Source: Mayamaea pseudoterrestris (Eukaryota > Bacillariophyta > Bacillariophyceae > Sellaphorales > Sellaphoraceae). Taken from it: 64,000 nt of DNA. Below the pieces are notes generated by a model, which did not search any database, had not been told where the DNA came from, and saw only the letters and a list, made by a program, of their open reading frames with translations. The stretch is taken from contig BROI01000031.1 in NCBI GenBank assembly GCA_027923505.1, positions 1 to 64,000 of the forward strand, given 5' to 3'. The position numbers were made by a program, and so were the translations under genes. Within the stretch, counting starts at the first letter, position 1. Every line of letters starts with the position of its first letter. Shown here in pieces: positions 25,036 to 34,405 of this stretch.

Positions 25036-25889
25036 AGTCTCCGCCTGCAGGTGCCTTGAAATATGATATTCCATATATCATGCCCTTTATACACCCAAAT
25101 CACACCAGAATAATGCCAACATCATTATTCCGGCTGCGCTACAAGATGGCATACCTGGCTGGAGTCTCAGCAGACTGCAATGTGATTGGTGACAAGTTGT
25201 CACCAGTCTTAGCCCACTGGTGCCCATTTAATTGCCCGTAAAGCTTGCCCTTTATACACCCAAAGCACACCATAATGTTGCAAACATCATTATTCAGGCT
25301 GCGCTGCAAGATGATATGCTTGGCTGGAGTCTCAGCAGACTGCAATGTGATTGGTGACAAGTTGTCACCAGTCTCTGCTTGCAGATAACTTGAAATATGA
25401 TTGCCCATATATCATGCCCTCTATACACCCAAATCACACCAGAATGGTGCCAACATCATTATTCAGGCTGCTCTACAAGATGATATGCTTGGCTGGAGTC
25501 TCAGCAGACTGCAATGTGATTGGTGAGAACTTCTCACCAGTCTCCGCCTGCAGGTGCCTTGAAATATGATATCCCATATATCATGCCCTTTATACACCCA
25601 AATCACACCAGAATGGTGCCAACATCACTTTTCAGGCTGCGCTACAAGATGGTATGCCTGGCTGGAGTCTCAGCAGACTGAAAGTGATTGGTCTTCTCTT
25701 GTCCAATTATGGTGTTTCCTTTACGCAAGAGTGCAAAGCAATAGCAGATGTAAATCTACAGAGCAATCATTGTAATATTTTCTCTAAATGCCTTTTCCTA
25801 CTTGACTGTTGTTAATTAAACACTCCGCTTAAAACAAGATGGCGGCCCTGGCAAAGGTGTTTCGTGCATCATCATCCTACTTCGTTGCT

Positions 25890-27242
25890 CTATTCAGACC
25901 CGCAATGCCCATGGTTCAGCAAGACTAGTCCAATGGGGATGGCTCCAAGCGAAAACATGCCGAGAAAAGCTAGAAACAATCTTCGATTGCCCTTGGTATA
26001 CTCGAGCACCCGTGGTACGCATTCCACCGCTGTAATGTAAAGGTAAACTCCACCACTCACGGCCAAAATGATTCCAGTCGCAGCATTGGACAAGTCAGCC
26101 GCCAAAATGATGACAGCACCAAGTAGAATGCTCAATCCACTGCAAAAGTTCAATATCAATGCCTTGCATATCGACAAGCCGCAGTGATTGGTCAAAACGA
26201 CAAAGTCAGCCAGTTCCTGCGCCATTTCGTGGTAAACGGTCGTGGCCACCATGGTCCAGGCAATGTCGCGCGAGCAAAGCAAAAAGGCATTGGCCAAAAA
26301 GACGCCATCCGTAAAGTTGTGAATGGCGTCGCCAAGCAAAATGCTGAGAGTGAGTGGGAGATTGACTTGCTGCTGCTGGTGTTGTCTTGTAGTAGTACGT
26401 CGGGCACCCTTGGCCGCCAACTGCTCGTCGCAGGCCTCATCCAAATCATCTTCCTTTGCAGCAGTAGCAAGAAGTACTGGAGGACAGTGCTTAACATGCT
26501 GGCATTCGTGCGCATCGCAACCCGACTCCATGGTGCGCAAATCTTCCTTGTCAACCACAGCTGCCTTGATTGCATCGTCGTCGTCATCTTGGACCAGCTG
26601 TCGCGTGGCCGCAGGCGACAAGACCAAGTCGTCGCCTTGTTGCTCTTGACACTCGTCGCACTCCTGCACAATGACTTGCGCCTGTGGCAAGATGGAATGC
26701 AGCAGCAATGGCAGCAAGAATCCTCCCAGCAAGGCTGTTCCAAATTTCCAGGCAAAGGACGCGTCATCCTCGTGAGCCTCCTCGGCGGCATGATCTTCCT
26801 CCAAACGGCGAAAATGACCATGCTCCTCCTCGCCAACATGTGATTCCTCCGAGGCGTGAATCAACAGCTCCAGTGACTCGGGGACGAGCAGAAAGGCAGC
26901 CGTGGCAAGCAAGGCTCCTGCAGCGACAACGAATGAAACAACGTGAGTGAGGCCTTTACATATCCATGGCATCAATATATTGGCTTCTCATCCTCCTCCA
27001 TGACGTTTCATTCATTCTTCACAATTGTCTCACGTACCAGCCGCAAAGCTTGGAACGAGCAGCGTCTCCATGAGTTGCTTGTGACGCCGCATCCAGGGAA
27101 CGCGCGTCACGGCCGTCAAACATACTCCCAGCAGCGTCACCAAATTAATGGCGAGACAGGCCAGGACAATGTCGGTCCAAGGCTTGCTGGATGATGATGA
27201 TCCCATGCTTGTGTCACTGTGAGTCGAGTTGTCAAACGTCAT
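25890..27242 (-). CDS. ZIP family divalent metal transporter
   Basis: Predicted to move zinc, iron or a similar divalent cation into the cytosol across the plasma membrane or an organelle membrane. There are two exons: 27042-side exon 27038-27242 and main exon 25890-26917, with a GT-AG intron of 120 bases. Splicing restores the membrane segment SFAAGALLATAAFLLVPES, about 410 residues in all. A first hydrophobic helix (IVLACLAINLVTLLGV) precedes it. A long acidic/His-rich loop follows helix 3, as in many ZIPs. Helix 4 has HNFTDG (about residue 267) and helix 5 has YHEMAQELADF (about 299), the metal-site signatures of ZIP proteins. The start MTFDNSTHS is chosen because upstream in-frame sequence, open to 27647, has no transporter character. 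The gene ends about 200 bases from satellite B and is divergent from the acyl-CoA oxidase gene. Metal specificity cannot be told. Confidence 0.9.
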
Positions 27243-27771
27243 GGCGGAAGTAGCAAAATGGAGTTGAACGGATGGAGGCCTGAATCGAGCGTTTACTTTG
27301 CAGATCCAAAAATTATGAACAGATGCAGTCAATCGAATGGAGCAAGTATAGATATCCAAGTGTACAAGAGAGGCCTGGTCAATAAGATTGGAGCATGTAG
27401 GCCAAAGAATATAGGCTGCAAGTCGAGCAGATTGCAAGACGAATGGCGGTCGACCAACGAGGCCGAACTGAATGTCACGCCGACCCGAACCATGCAAGGC
27501 CCTTCGAAATGTTCTGTTATTGCCCAAGGGCCTCAATGACGCAAATTTTCCGTCAAATGACTCATCATATCGTTTCAGCCCGTTTCGTGGGAGGCCTTTC
27601 TCCATAAGCAAGCATGCGTGACATGAAATTGAAACAGACGTCACCACGCAGCATCACAGGATCATGGCCGACGGAACAACGCAGAAAGGAAACAACCCTA
27701 CGTTTCTTCGACAATACTGTAACAATTGCTAATATTACATACAAGAAAAATACTACATTACTTCATCTACA
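27243..27771. promoter_or_regulatory. Divergent intergenic region between ZIP and acyl-CoA oxidase genes
   Basis: About 530 bases that must hold the 5' ends of both genes. The minus strand is open in the ZIP frame up to 27647, so the ZIP start could lie further upstream. I see no clear promoter element. Confidence 0.4.
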
Positions 27772-30028
27772 ATGCCAGTAAATCCGGATCTCGCCAAGGA
27801 GAGAAGCAGCGCCTCCTTCTCCGTCGATCGTCTGACTCACATGCTCGACGGCGGTCGCGATCGAACAATTCAGCGCCGCAAGCTGGAGCGCATCATTGCA
27901 CTGGATCCCACCGGAGTCTTTGACAATTCCAACAATTCCTACTTGCATCGCACGGACCGACACGTTCGCGCGCTCGCCAAGCACGTGCGCCTCGTGGAGC
28001 TCTGTCGCACGTTGAACATTGCCCAAGACGCTGGTGGCGACGTGACGCAGAGCCAGGATTTTCCCCTCCTGCTGGGAGCCATTGCCGACGACCTTCCAAC
28101 GTCGCTGCACTGGGTCATGTTTGTGCCAAATATAATATCGTTGTGTGACGAGGAGCAGCAGAAAGAGTGGTTGCCGGTGAGTTGGTTGTTGTGAGAGTCG
28201 TGTGACAATGGAATTATGGATTGCAGAAATGAGAGCAAGCCGACAAGTCAGCAACGCATTTACATATCTTCTCAACAGCAAATTCTTCCCGCTTTCCATG
28301 TAGCTCTGTCGCGACTGGAAAATGATTGGCTGCTACGCTCAAACGGAACTTGGGCATGGAAGTAACGTTCGCGCCCTCGAAACGACTGCCACCTTTCAAC
28401 CATCTTCCGCCAAAGGCAGCTTGCCGGAAGGTTCATGGATCATCCATTCGCCGTCACTGACGAGCTACAAGTTTTGGCCCGGCACACTGGGACGCACCGC
28501 CAATCATGCCATGGTCATTGCGCGTCTCATTGACGGCCAAGGAATTGATCGCGGCATGCACAACTTTTTGGTGCCACTGCGCAGCATGACGAATCACTCG
28601 CTGCTACCTGGCGTGAAAACGGGAGACATTGGTCCCAAAATTGGCTACAACACCATGGACAATGGGTTTGCATCCTTTGACAACGTTGTCGTTCCCCGTC
28701 GCAACATGGCCATGCGATTCGCCAGCGTCGACAGACACGGCAACTACCAGAAAAAGACGATGTCGGAGGCGGCGCAACGAATCAGCTACATTACCATGAT
28801 GCAGGTGAGAGCGTACATTTGCAACGAAGCGGGCAAGAATCTTGCCATGGCGTGTACCATCGCCGTTCGATATTCGGCGGTGCGCAAGCAGGGGTTTGTC
28901 GATGAAACAAACAAAGTGGAGCGGCAGATTTTGGATTACACGAAGCAGCAACATCGGCTCTTTCCGCTACTGGCGGCGTCATACTGTTTCTTTTTTACTG
29001 GCAAGCGATTGTTGGCGCGGCTGTTTGACATTGAAAAGCGCCTGGTCACGAACCAAAACGTGCATCGGACGGAGGTGAAAGACATTCACGCGTCCAGCTC
29101 CGGGCTCAAGTCGTTCACAACGACCGTGACGGCCGATGGTATCGAGGATTGTCGCAAGGCTTGTGGAGGTCATGGCTTTTTAATGTGCTCTGGACTTCCG
29201 GAGCTGCTGACAACCTATCTGCAGAATCCAACCGTCGAGGGTGACAATCAAATGCTTCCCCAACAAGTTGTCAAGGTGTTGCTCAAGCTTGTACACGCCG
29301 TCCAAAGGAAAAACGATTTGAGCGAGTTTGAAACATGCGACTCCATGCTGCTCATTCCCTCGCTACAGATCATTCTACAATCGCAACAAGAGACTTGTGG
29401 TATCAAATCAATGGCCGACATGATGGACTTGGAGTCGCACATTATGAGCGCTCTGCGACATCGGGCGGCTCGTTTGCTCGTGCAAGTGGCGCAGCAACTG
29501 GAGCGCGAACAAGCGCGTGGCCAGTCGCCGCAGCAAGCTTGGAACACGAGCCTGGTGCTCATGTCGCGCACTTCGCGGGCCTACTCGCAATTGTTGCTGC
29601 TGCATAACTTTGTGGATGGCATTGACCAAGAGGAGCAAGTGAATGCCATTGGAACTGCCGAAGTTGTCGTTTTGAGAGATTTGGCGCGGTTGTTTGCCCT
29701 GTATTGGATGGAGCGTGAGCTTGGTGATTTTTTGGAGGATAGTTACATGAATAGTCATCAAGCATTGTTGGTGCACCAAGCTGTACTTGAGTTATTGGAG
29801 AGGATACGACCCAATGCAGTTGCTTTGGTGGACGCTCGTGACTTTTCTGATTTTCGTTTAAAGAGTGCGTTGGGTCGTTTTGATGGCAATGTATATCCTG
29901 CAATAATGGAAGCAGCTATGCGCGATCCTTTGAACCAGAATGATATCGGGCCTGGCTACAATGAACATTTGAAGCGATTGATTGCTGGTGGAACAGGCGC
30001 ATATGTTGGCACTGCTTCTCGATTATAG
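27772..30028 (+). CDS. Peroxisomal acyl-CoA oxidase
   Basis: Flavoenzyme catalysing the first, H2O2-producing step of peroxisomal fatty-acid beta-oxidation (acyl-CoA to trans-2-enoyl-CoA). There are two exons, 27772-28176 and 28304-30028. The GT-AG intron is placed so that EEQQKEWLP joins LCRDWKMIGCYAQTELGHGS, the conserved oxidase segment; the product is about 709 residues. Visible in order: N-terminal helical domain; YAQTELGHGS (about 142-151); the central-domain stretch GDIGPKIGYNTMDNG (about 241); the C-terminal domain with CGGHGF; and VEGDN (about 446-450), whose Glu corresponds to the catalytic base of the family. The protein ends in SRL, a good PTS1 peroxisome import signal. Length matches the family. 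It is divergent from the ZIP gene, with a satellite relic just downstream. Confidence 0.95.
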
Positions 30029-30120
30029 ATTTCACTTACAGTTAACATCGCATTAAAGCGCCTTATTAGTGCATGTACAGATAATAGTTTCACTTACTGT
30101 TAATGCTCACAACTGTAGAG

Positions 30121-30195
30121 CGCCGCCATTGCATTTGAGTGACTTCTGAGAACTTCTCACCAGTCTTAGCCAGCAGATGCCTTGACATGGCACTC
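30121..30195. repeat. Isolated relic of satellite B in the intergenic gap
   Basis: CTGAGAACTTCTCACCAGTC followed by TTAGCCAGCAGATGCCTTGA matches the dyad region of the divergent satellite B subfamily (compare 25019 onward). The inner dyad TGAGAACTTCTCA (30147-30159) is intact. It lies 4.4 kb beyond the array edge, between the acyl-CoA oxidase and S49 peptidase genes, in a 296-base gap with nothing else recognisable. Confidence 0.75.
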
Positions 30196-30324
30196 AACGA
30201 GTAGAGCTTGTCAAAGGAGGCATTAACAGATGTTCACATATTCTATAGATTGATTAACACTACAGCTTATATAATTTTATTAGCTTTACATCAATAGCCC
30301 CTCACGAAGGAGATATTTAACAAA

Positions 30325-32316
30325 TCATCGCTGGTGTCGTCCCTTGTGAAACGCATGATGAATCACACCTGCAAGTCCGACAGCTTGTATCAGAAAGGAT
30401 AACGTCTGCTTTGCTCCATCACCCGACACTCTCTTTGCTGCCCATGACTTTAAATGCGGCACCAGATCCAGTGGATGCGATGGTGACAAGAGTCGCAAAA
30501 GGTTGCGATTTGGATTAGCCCGGTGCAGCTTGAGTACTCGGTCAAAGGCTTCCACCCGGTGTTGAATGTATTCACTCGACGTCATAACTTCGTCCACCAA
30601 ATTCAACTCCATGGCGTCGCGGCCCAACCAAACGCTTCCATCCGCAACTTGATCCAAGTTGTTTTCCAAAGAGGGTCGTCCTTCCAAAATGAACGCTTTG
30701 AATGCTTCATGCACCTGCTCCAAACTCTTCTTTTCGTGCGCAACATCCCTGCTGTTAACTTCGCCAAACCGCGTAAAGGGATTCTTGGAATCACCCGCCT
30801 TGATCACCAGCGGCTTGACACCGTATCGCTTCACCAAGTCATAAAAATTGAGTCCCTCCATGATAACACCCACACTTCCAATGGAGGCAAACTCGGCCGC
30901 CACTAGCTTGTGCGCCTGCGAGGCAATCATGTAGCCTCCACTGGCGGCGCAAGAGTCGACGCAGGCTGTCAATTGCACGTTCGGTTCACGCGCCAGTCGC
31001 TGCACGTGGGCAGCGGCCAGTCCAAAGCTGGATACGCTGCCACCGGGTGACGTAATCAGCAAGATGATTTCCAAATCGGCTGGTCGAACGATTGTTTCGT
31101 CGTTCCTCTTCTTGTTCTTGTTCTTCTTGCCGTTAGTGTCGTCACTAGCATCGTCACCACCATTAACAATCAACTCGTTGGCGACGCGCGTCGTACCAAA
31201 CGCACCGGATCGATGCTGCTCCAGCAAAAAGGAGACAATATCGGCCATGGACTTTAGGTCGAACGAGTCTGTACCTTTGCCGCCATCCATTGTGTTCAAG
31301 TCCACGACAATGACAGTCTTGCTGTAAACACTTTTGCGCTGCTTCATGCGACGTGCCAATTTGTTGTTTCGCTGACGACGCCGCTGCATTCGCGACCACT
31401 TCCACTGACTCCAACCACGCGGCGCAACTTGTAGCGCCGTCGAAAGTGCCTGCGCGTCGCGCTGGTAGCGGTCGTTGACTTGCTCGAGCGAAAAGTGTTG
31501 GACTGGATGCACCGCATCCTCCTCCTTGCCGTGCAGCAACCAGTTGGATAGCCACGGCAATATAAAGTAGCGCGTCACCACTGTCAGTACTGGCAGCAGC
31601 AAGCCTTCCATGATCAACGCAGTCTTTTCGTTGCCTGGTGGCGACGACGACAAGACGCCTCCCTGCTGTTGCTGCTGCTGCTTGGATCGCTGCAGGGCGG
31701 CGGCGGCCCTACCGGCCGATCGGCCGTAGCGATAGGCGCTTCCTTGGGCAGGTGCAAGTAGCACTAGTCCGCGAGGCACTGATGACATATGGATTGGTAC
31801 CATGGTGGCGTTTTCCAACGACGATTCCCAATCACTATCGTTCGATTCACTTGACGTTGTTGTTGCGTTGAATGTTGCGGCATCTCCTTTCGTTGCAGTA
31901 GAGTTGCAAGCTAATCGATGAGCATTCGCTGCGTTCGATTCATCAGCAGCAGATACTGCCGTCGAGTTCTTCTTGCTATGACGTCGTCGAAAGCGATGGT
32001 AAAAGGACGCTGGTGACGACGTTTGCAGCGACTGCTTGATCGACGAGCGGTCATTTGGTTTCTGTTTCGTCGCTGGCTCGCTTGCTGTTTCAGAATCCAC
32101 TCGAGTAGTGTTTCTCTTTGTAGCCTCTAATTTAGTGTCCTTTTTCTTCTTCCAGAATGGTAGCCATGGTTGCTTTGGATGCGACGCTTGCTTGTTGCTT
32201 TCGACGGCAATGGGTGACTGTTTCGAAGTGCCTGGTGATGCTGACGCGTCAATGTTAATGAGCAGCAGCAACAAAGTAGCAAACACAAGGACGATGGAAG
32301 AGTTCCGTCTCATCAC
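30325..32316 (-). CDS. S49 family serine peptidase (SppA/SohB-like), membrane-associated
   Basis: Single exon, 663 residues. The N terminus has a signal peptide or anchor (SSIVLVFATLLLLLINIDA), then a basic/Ser-rich region and a hydrophobic segment near residue 230-260 (LLLPVLTVVTRYFILPWL). The peptidase domain spans about 335-610: a beta strand VIVVDLNTMDG, LITSPGGSVSSFGLAA, the nucleophile Ser in CAASGGYMIA (about 461), and Lys in AGDSKNPF exactly 52 residues later. That is the Ser-Lys spacing of Bacillus SppA (S147/K199), so the catalytic dyad looks complete. The family degrades leftover signal peptides or membrane proteins; in diatoms such a protein could sit in the plastid or the secretory system. 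It is divergent from the hydrolase gene across a TGACGT-bearing repeat block. Confidence 0.9.
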   Translation of the reverse strand: MMRRNSSIVLVFATLLLLLINIDASASPGTSKQSPIAVESNKQASHPKQPWLPFWKKKKDTKLEATKRNTTRVDSETASEPATKQKPNDRSSIKQSLQTSSPASFYHRFRRRHSKKNSTAVSAADESNAANAHRLACNSTATKGDAATFNATTTSSESNDSDWESSLENATMVPIHMSSVPRGLVLLAPAQGSAYRYGRSAGRAAAALQRSKQQQQQQGGVLSSSPPGNEKTALIMEGLLLPVLTVVTRYFILPWLSNWLLHGKEEDAVHPVQHFSLEQVNDRYQRDAQALSTALQVAPRGWSQWKWSRMQRRRQRNNKLARRMKQRKSVYSKTVIVVDLNTMDGGKGTDSFDLKSMADIVSFLLEQHRSGAFGTTRVANELIVNGGDDASDDTNGKKNKNKKRNDETIVRPADLEIILLITSPGGSVSSFGLAAAHVQRLAREPNVQLTACVDSCAASGGYMIASQAHKLVAAEFASIGSVGVIMEGLNFYDLVKRYGVKPLVIKAGDSKNPFTRFGEVNSRDVAHEKKSLEQVHEAFKAFILEGRPSLENNLDQVADGSVWLGRDAMELNLVDEVMTSSEYIQHRVEAFDRVLKLHRANPNRNLLRLLSPSHPLDLVPHLKSWAAKRVSGDGAKQTLSFLIQAVGLAGVIHHAFHKGRHQR

Positions 32317-32423
32317 TGTATTAAGTTGTATTGATCGACAAGGCTAGTACGGATTGAAACGGAGAGTCGATCCCGATCTTTCATCCGTCGTCGTCATGGT
32401 GAAGCTTCGATGGTTGGTGCGTC

Positions 32424-32552
32424 TGTGACGTCATTGACACTGGCACTCGTTTCGAGCTATTGCCTTTTGACACTGGCACTCGTTTCGTACTATTGTCTTG
32501 TGACGTCATTGACACTGGCACTCGTTTCGTATTATTGCCTTTCAACGTCATC
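32424..32552. promoter_or_regulatory. CRE-like repeat block in a divergent promoter, copy 1
   Basis: Three repeats of a roughly 33-base unit containing GACACTGGCACTCGTTTC, with TGACGTCA at 32426-32433 and 32501-32508 and CAACGTCA at 32543-32550. The same three-unit block, in the same order, lies at 49929-50060 in another divergent promoter. TGACGT is the core of bZIP/CRE sites and of the CO2/cAMP-responsive elements described in Phaeodactylum carbonic anhydrase promoters. It lies about 108 bases upstream of the S49 gene and immediately upstream of the hydrolase start. Confidence 0.65.
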
Positions 32553-32558
32553 AAGAAA

Positions 32559-34058
32559 ATGTCGCAGCATGACCGCAGTTGTAGCCGCGCCGTCGCGGTT
32601 TCGCCGTGGAACAAAAACGACCATCATTATTTTCCTCGACGGCAACGTATATACATGATTCACTCATCTCCTCCTCCAACTAATAACCATGCATCATCAC
32701 TGCTGAGTATCACTGGTAGATTTTTGCAGCATTGCTCCTGCTGGCTGTCGCCCCACACGTGGTCGGGCATTGCAAAGGTTCGGCAAGTCACTTGGGAAAG
32801 CTGCAATCAAACGTCGTCGAGCGCCATTTACCAAACCAAATCATGGCAGTTACTTCGATGTGGAGTAATGGGAGCTGGCATTGTGAAAATCTTGTTTCTG
32901 GACAATGAACAAAGCTTGGTGAAGTTGACTCGTTCATTTGTGACGCTTGCCGTTTTTCTCCTTGTCAGCAGTCGTCACGTCATGCAACGACTCGAGCAAA
33001 CGGCTCGCTACATTTACAAACTATGTGGGGCCATGCGGAGTGTATACAGGCTGCGCAGTTCCGTCGACGCGCAAGCAATGCAACTTGTCGCGAGTGCATT
33101 GCGCAGTGGTCAAGCGGAGCGGAATGCACGTTATACAATTTACTGGCCGAATGAAGAAACAACAAGAGGCGAATGTATGGTAACGGATGCTCTGCACAAG
33201 AATGATGATGCGAACGATGCAGCAGCTGCTACAAATGATGCAAGCGAGAATATCCGAAACTACAACAAGCAGAAGAAGAGGCTCGTCTTTATTTTGTTCA
33301 TTCCAGGACTCGGCGTTTCCGACGTTGCCTACGCGTCCGCCAGTCTCTTGTTGCTGCGGCAGCAGCGCACCATGCAGCGCGCCGTGCAGCAGCAAACAAC
33401 GTCGCCACTGGAGATTGCCGGCGTGGCCGTGGTGGCGACGGATCCCTTGCGCGTGCCAAGTGTTTCGCTCGGTTTCAATGGCAAAAACTTGAGGAAATCA
33501 GTCATGAATCCAGTTGTCAAGCGGTACGTGCGGCGCATGCAAGCACGCGGCAAGATTCATGACAGTGAGATTGAATGGGTACTGCTGGGTCATTCGCTGG
33601 GGAGTTTCACGGCGGCGCATGCTGCCAAGGAACTAGAGTTAAGCAAGGTAGTCATGTGGGGGTCGGCGCCGTTTCTGCAATTCATGCCAGACTTGACGAA
33701 TGCAATTGCTGACAAGGAAACGAATGAAAATGACGAGAAGGATTCTAGTACACGTCAATCTACAACTCAACGTTCCAGAAACGACTTGCTCCAAATTCTC
33801 GTCGTGCAGGCCAGTCGCGACGGAGTTGTCGAACAAGTCGTCAAAGCTGGCGGGCCTTCTGTTATAAGCGACTTTTGGAAACGCTTTCCAGCCGATCGTA
33901 CCAAGCGTGTGGTCATTCACGGAGGAACCCACGCTGGCTTTGCCGACTACGAGCCAAATACTAAGAAACACGCGGACAATGAGGTTGGCGACTTGATTTC
34001 GCCACGGCAGCAGCAGGAGCAAGCCGTGCAAGCGACGCTGGACTTTTTGCAAACGTAG
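32559..34058 (+). CDS. Alpha/beta hydrolase-fold protein
   Basis: About 499 residues from the start MSQHDRSC; a later ATG at 32655 is also possible. The open frame extends upstream to 32460 but would translate the promoter repeat, so that start is rejected. A hydrophobic helix (SFVTLAVFLLVSS) near residue 130 suggests membrane attachment. The hydrolase core starts at LVFILFIPGLGVSDVAY. It has the nucleophile elbow GHSLGS, a strand KVVMWGSAPF, an acid in VQASRDGVV and the histidine in IHGGTHAGFADY, so a Ser-Asp-His triad is complete. The order resembles bacterial alpha/beta hydrolases that carry GGxHAxFxDY near the C terminus. Substrate unknown. Divergent from the S49 peptidase gene. Confidence 0.82.
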   Translation: MSQHDRSCSRAVAVSPWNKNDHHYFPRRQRIYMIHSSPPPTNNHASSLLSITGRFLQHCSCWLSPHTWSGIAKVRQVTWESCNQTSSSAIYQTKSWQLLRCGVMGAGIVKILFLDNEQSLVKLTRSFVTLAVFLLVSSRHVMQRLEQTARYIYKLCGAMRSVYRLRSSVDAQAMQLVASALRSGQAERNARYTIYWPNEETTRGECMVTDALHKNDDANDAAAATNDASENIRNYNKQKKRLVFILFIPGLGVSDVAYASASLLLLRQQRTMQRAVQQQTTSPLEIAGVAVVATDPLRVPSVSLGFNGKNLRKSVMNPVVKRYVRRMQARGKIHDSEIEWVLLGHSLGSFTAAHAAKELELSKVVMWGSAPFLQFMPDLTNAIADKETNENDEKDSSTRQSTTQRSRNDLLQILVVQASRDGVVEQVVKAGGPSVISDFWKRFPADRTKRVVIHGGTHAGFADYEPNTKKHADNEVGDLISPRQQQEQAVQATLDFLQT

Positions 34059-34405
34059 CTTATATACGTTGTATAAATCAAAATGTATATAAAAATGATA
34101 AACATGCTCAAGCGACAAGCTACGGCGGCGTCGAGTGTAAATCGAGCTGATCGATGAACGATGTCGCATGTCACGTTTAGGAGTACCGTGTGAGTAACAA
34201 TGACTGCAGGTGACTTTTGATAGTTTGCGTTAACGAATGAAAACTCTTTGAGATTTGAGTCCCGGTCGGATTCCACTACGACATTTTCATCGGAGGCGCT
34301 TCGCACCTTGCCGCAGCAACATGACAATCGGACGCTCACCTCCGGCATCGTCTCGTCTCTCGGTTCAATACGCATCATTTATATAGTCATTTCTACTACT
34401 TGATC
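34059..34405. other. Intergenic gap upstream of the UBR ligase gene
   Basis: About 350 bases between two plus-strand genes. I see no repeat, RNA gene or clear promoter motif. Confidence 0.4.

Larger units (their letters stand above)
24681..25690. repeat. Satellite B, divergent terminal subfamily
   Basis: About six monomers at the right edge, much diverged from the main array (GGCTGGAGTCTCAGCAGACT in place of GGCTGGTGTCTCAGGGGATG, and an AT-rich ATATATCATGCCC segment). They alternate between at least two variant types. The central dyad survives in every full unit, with its sequence altered symmetrically. Divergence at the array edge with a homogenised core is the usual satellite pattern. Unique sequence and the ZIP gene follow within 200 bases. 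Confidence 0.93.

Noticed and set aside
1-25690. CRISPR-like array
   Set aside because: Repeats are contiguous 167 to 179-base units without unique spacers, in a eukaryotic context.
27243-27647. N-terminal extension of the ZIP transporter
   Set aside because: The frame is open but the sequence is not transporter-like, and it would fill the divergent promoter. The ATG at 27242 directly precedes a short tail and the first helix. RNA data could overturn this.
28800-28812. GTGAGAG after ATGATGCAG in the acyl-CoA oxidase as a second splice donor
   Set aside because: Reading straight through keeps the conserved oxidase helix (EAGKNLAMACTIAVRYSAVR) in frame with no loss.
32460-32558. Upstream start for the alpha/beta hydrolase
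   Set aside because: It would translate the CRE-like promoter repeat (DTGTRFVLL twice), which is also present in non-coding DNA at 49929-50060.
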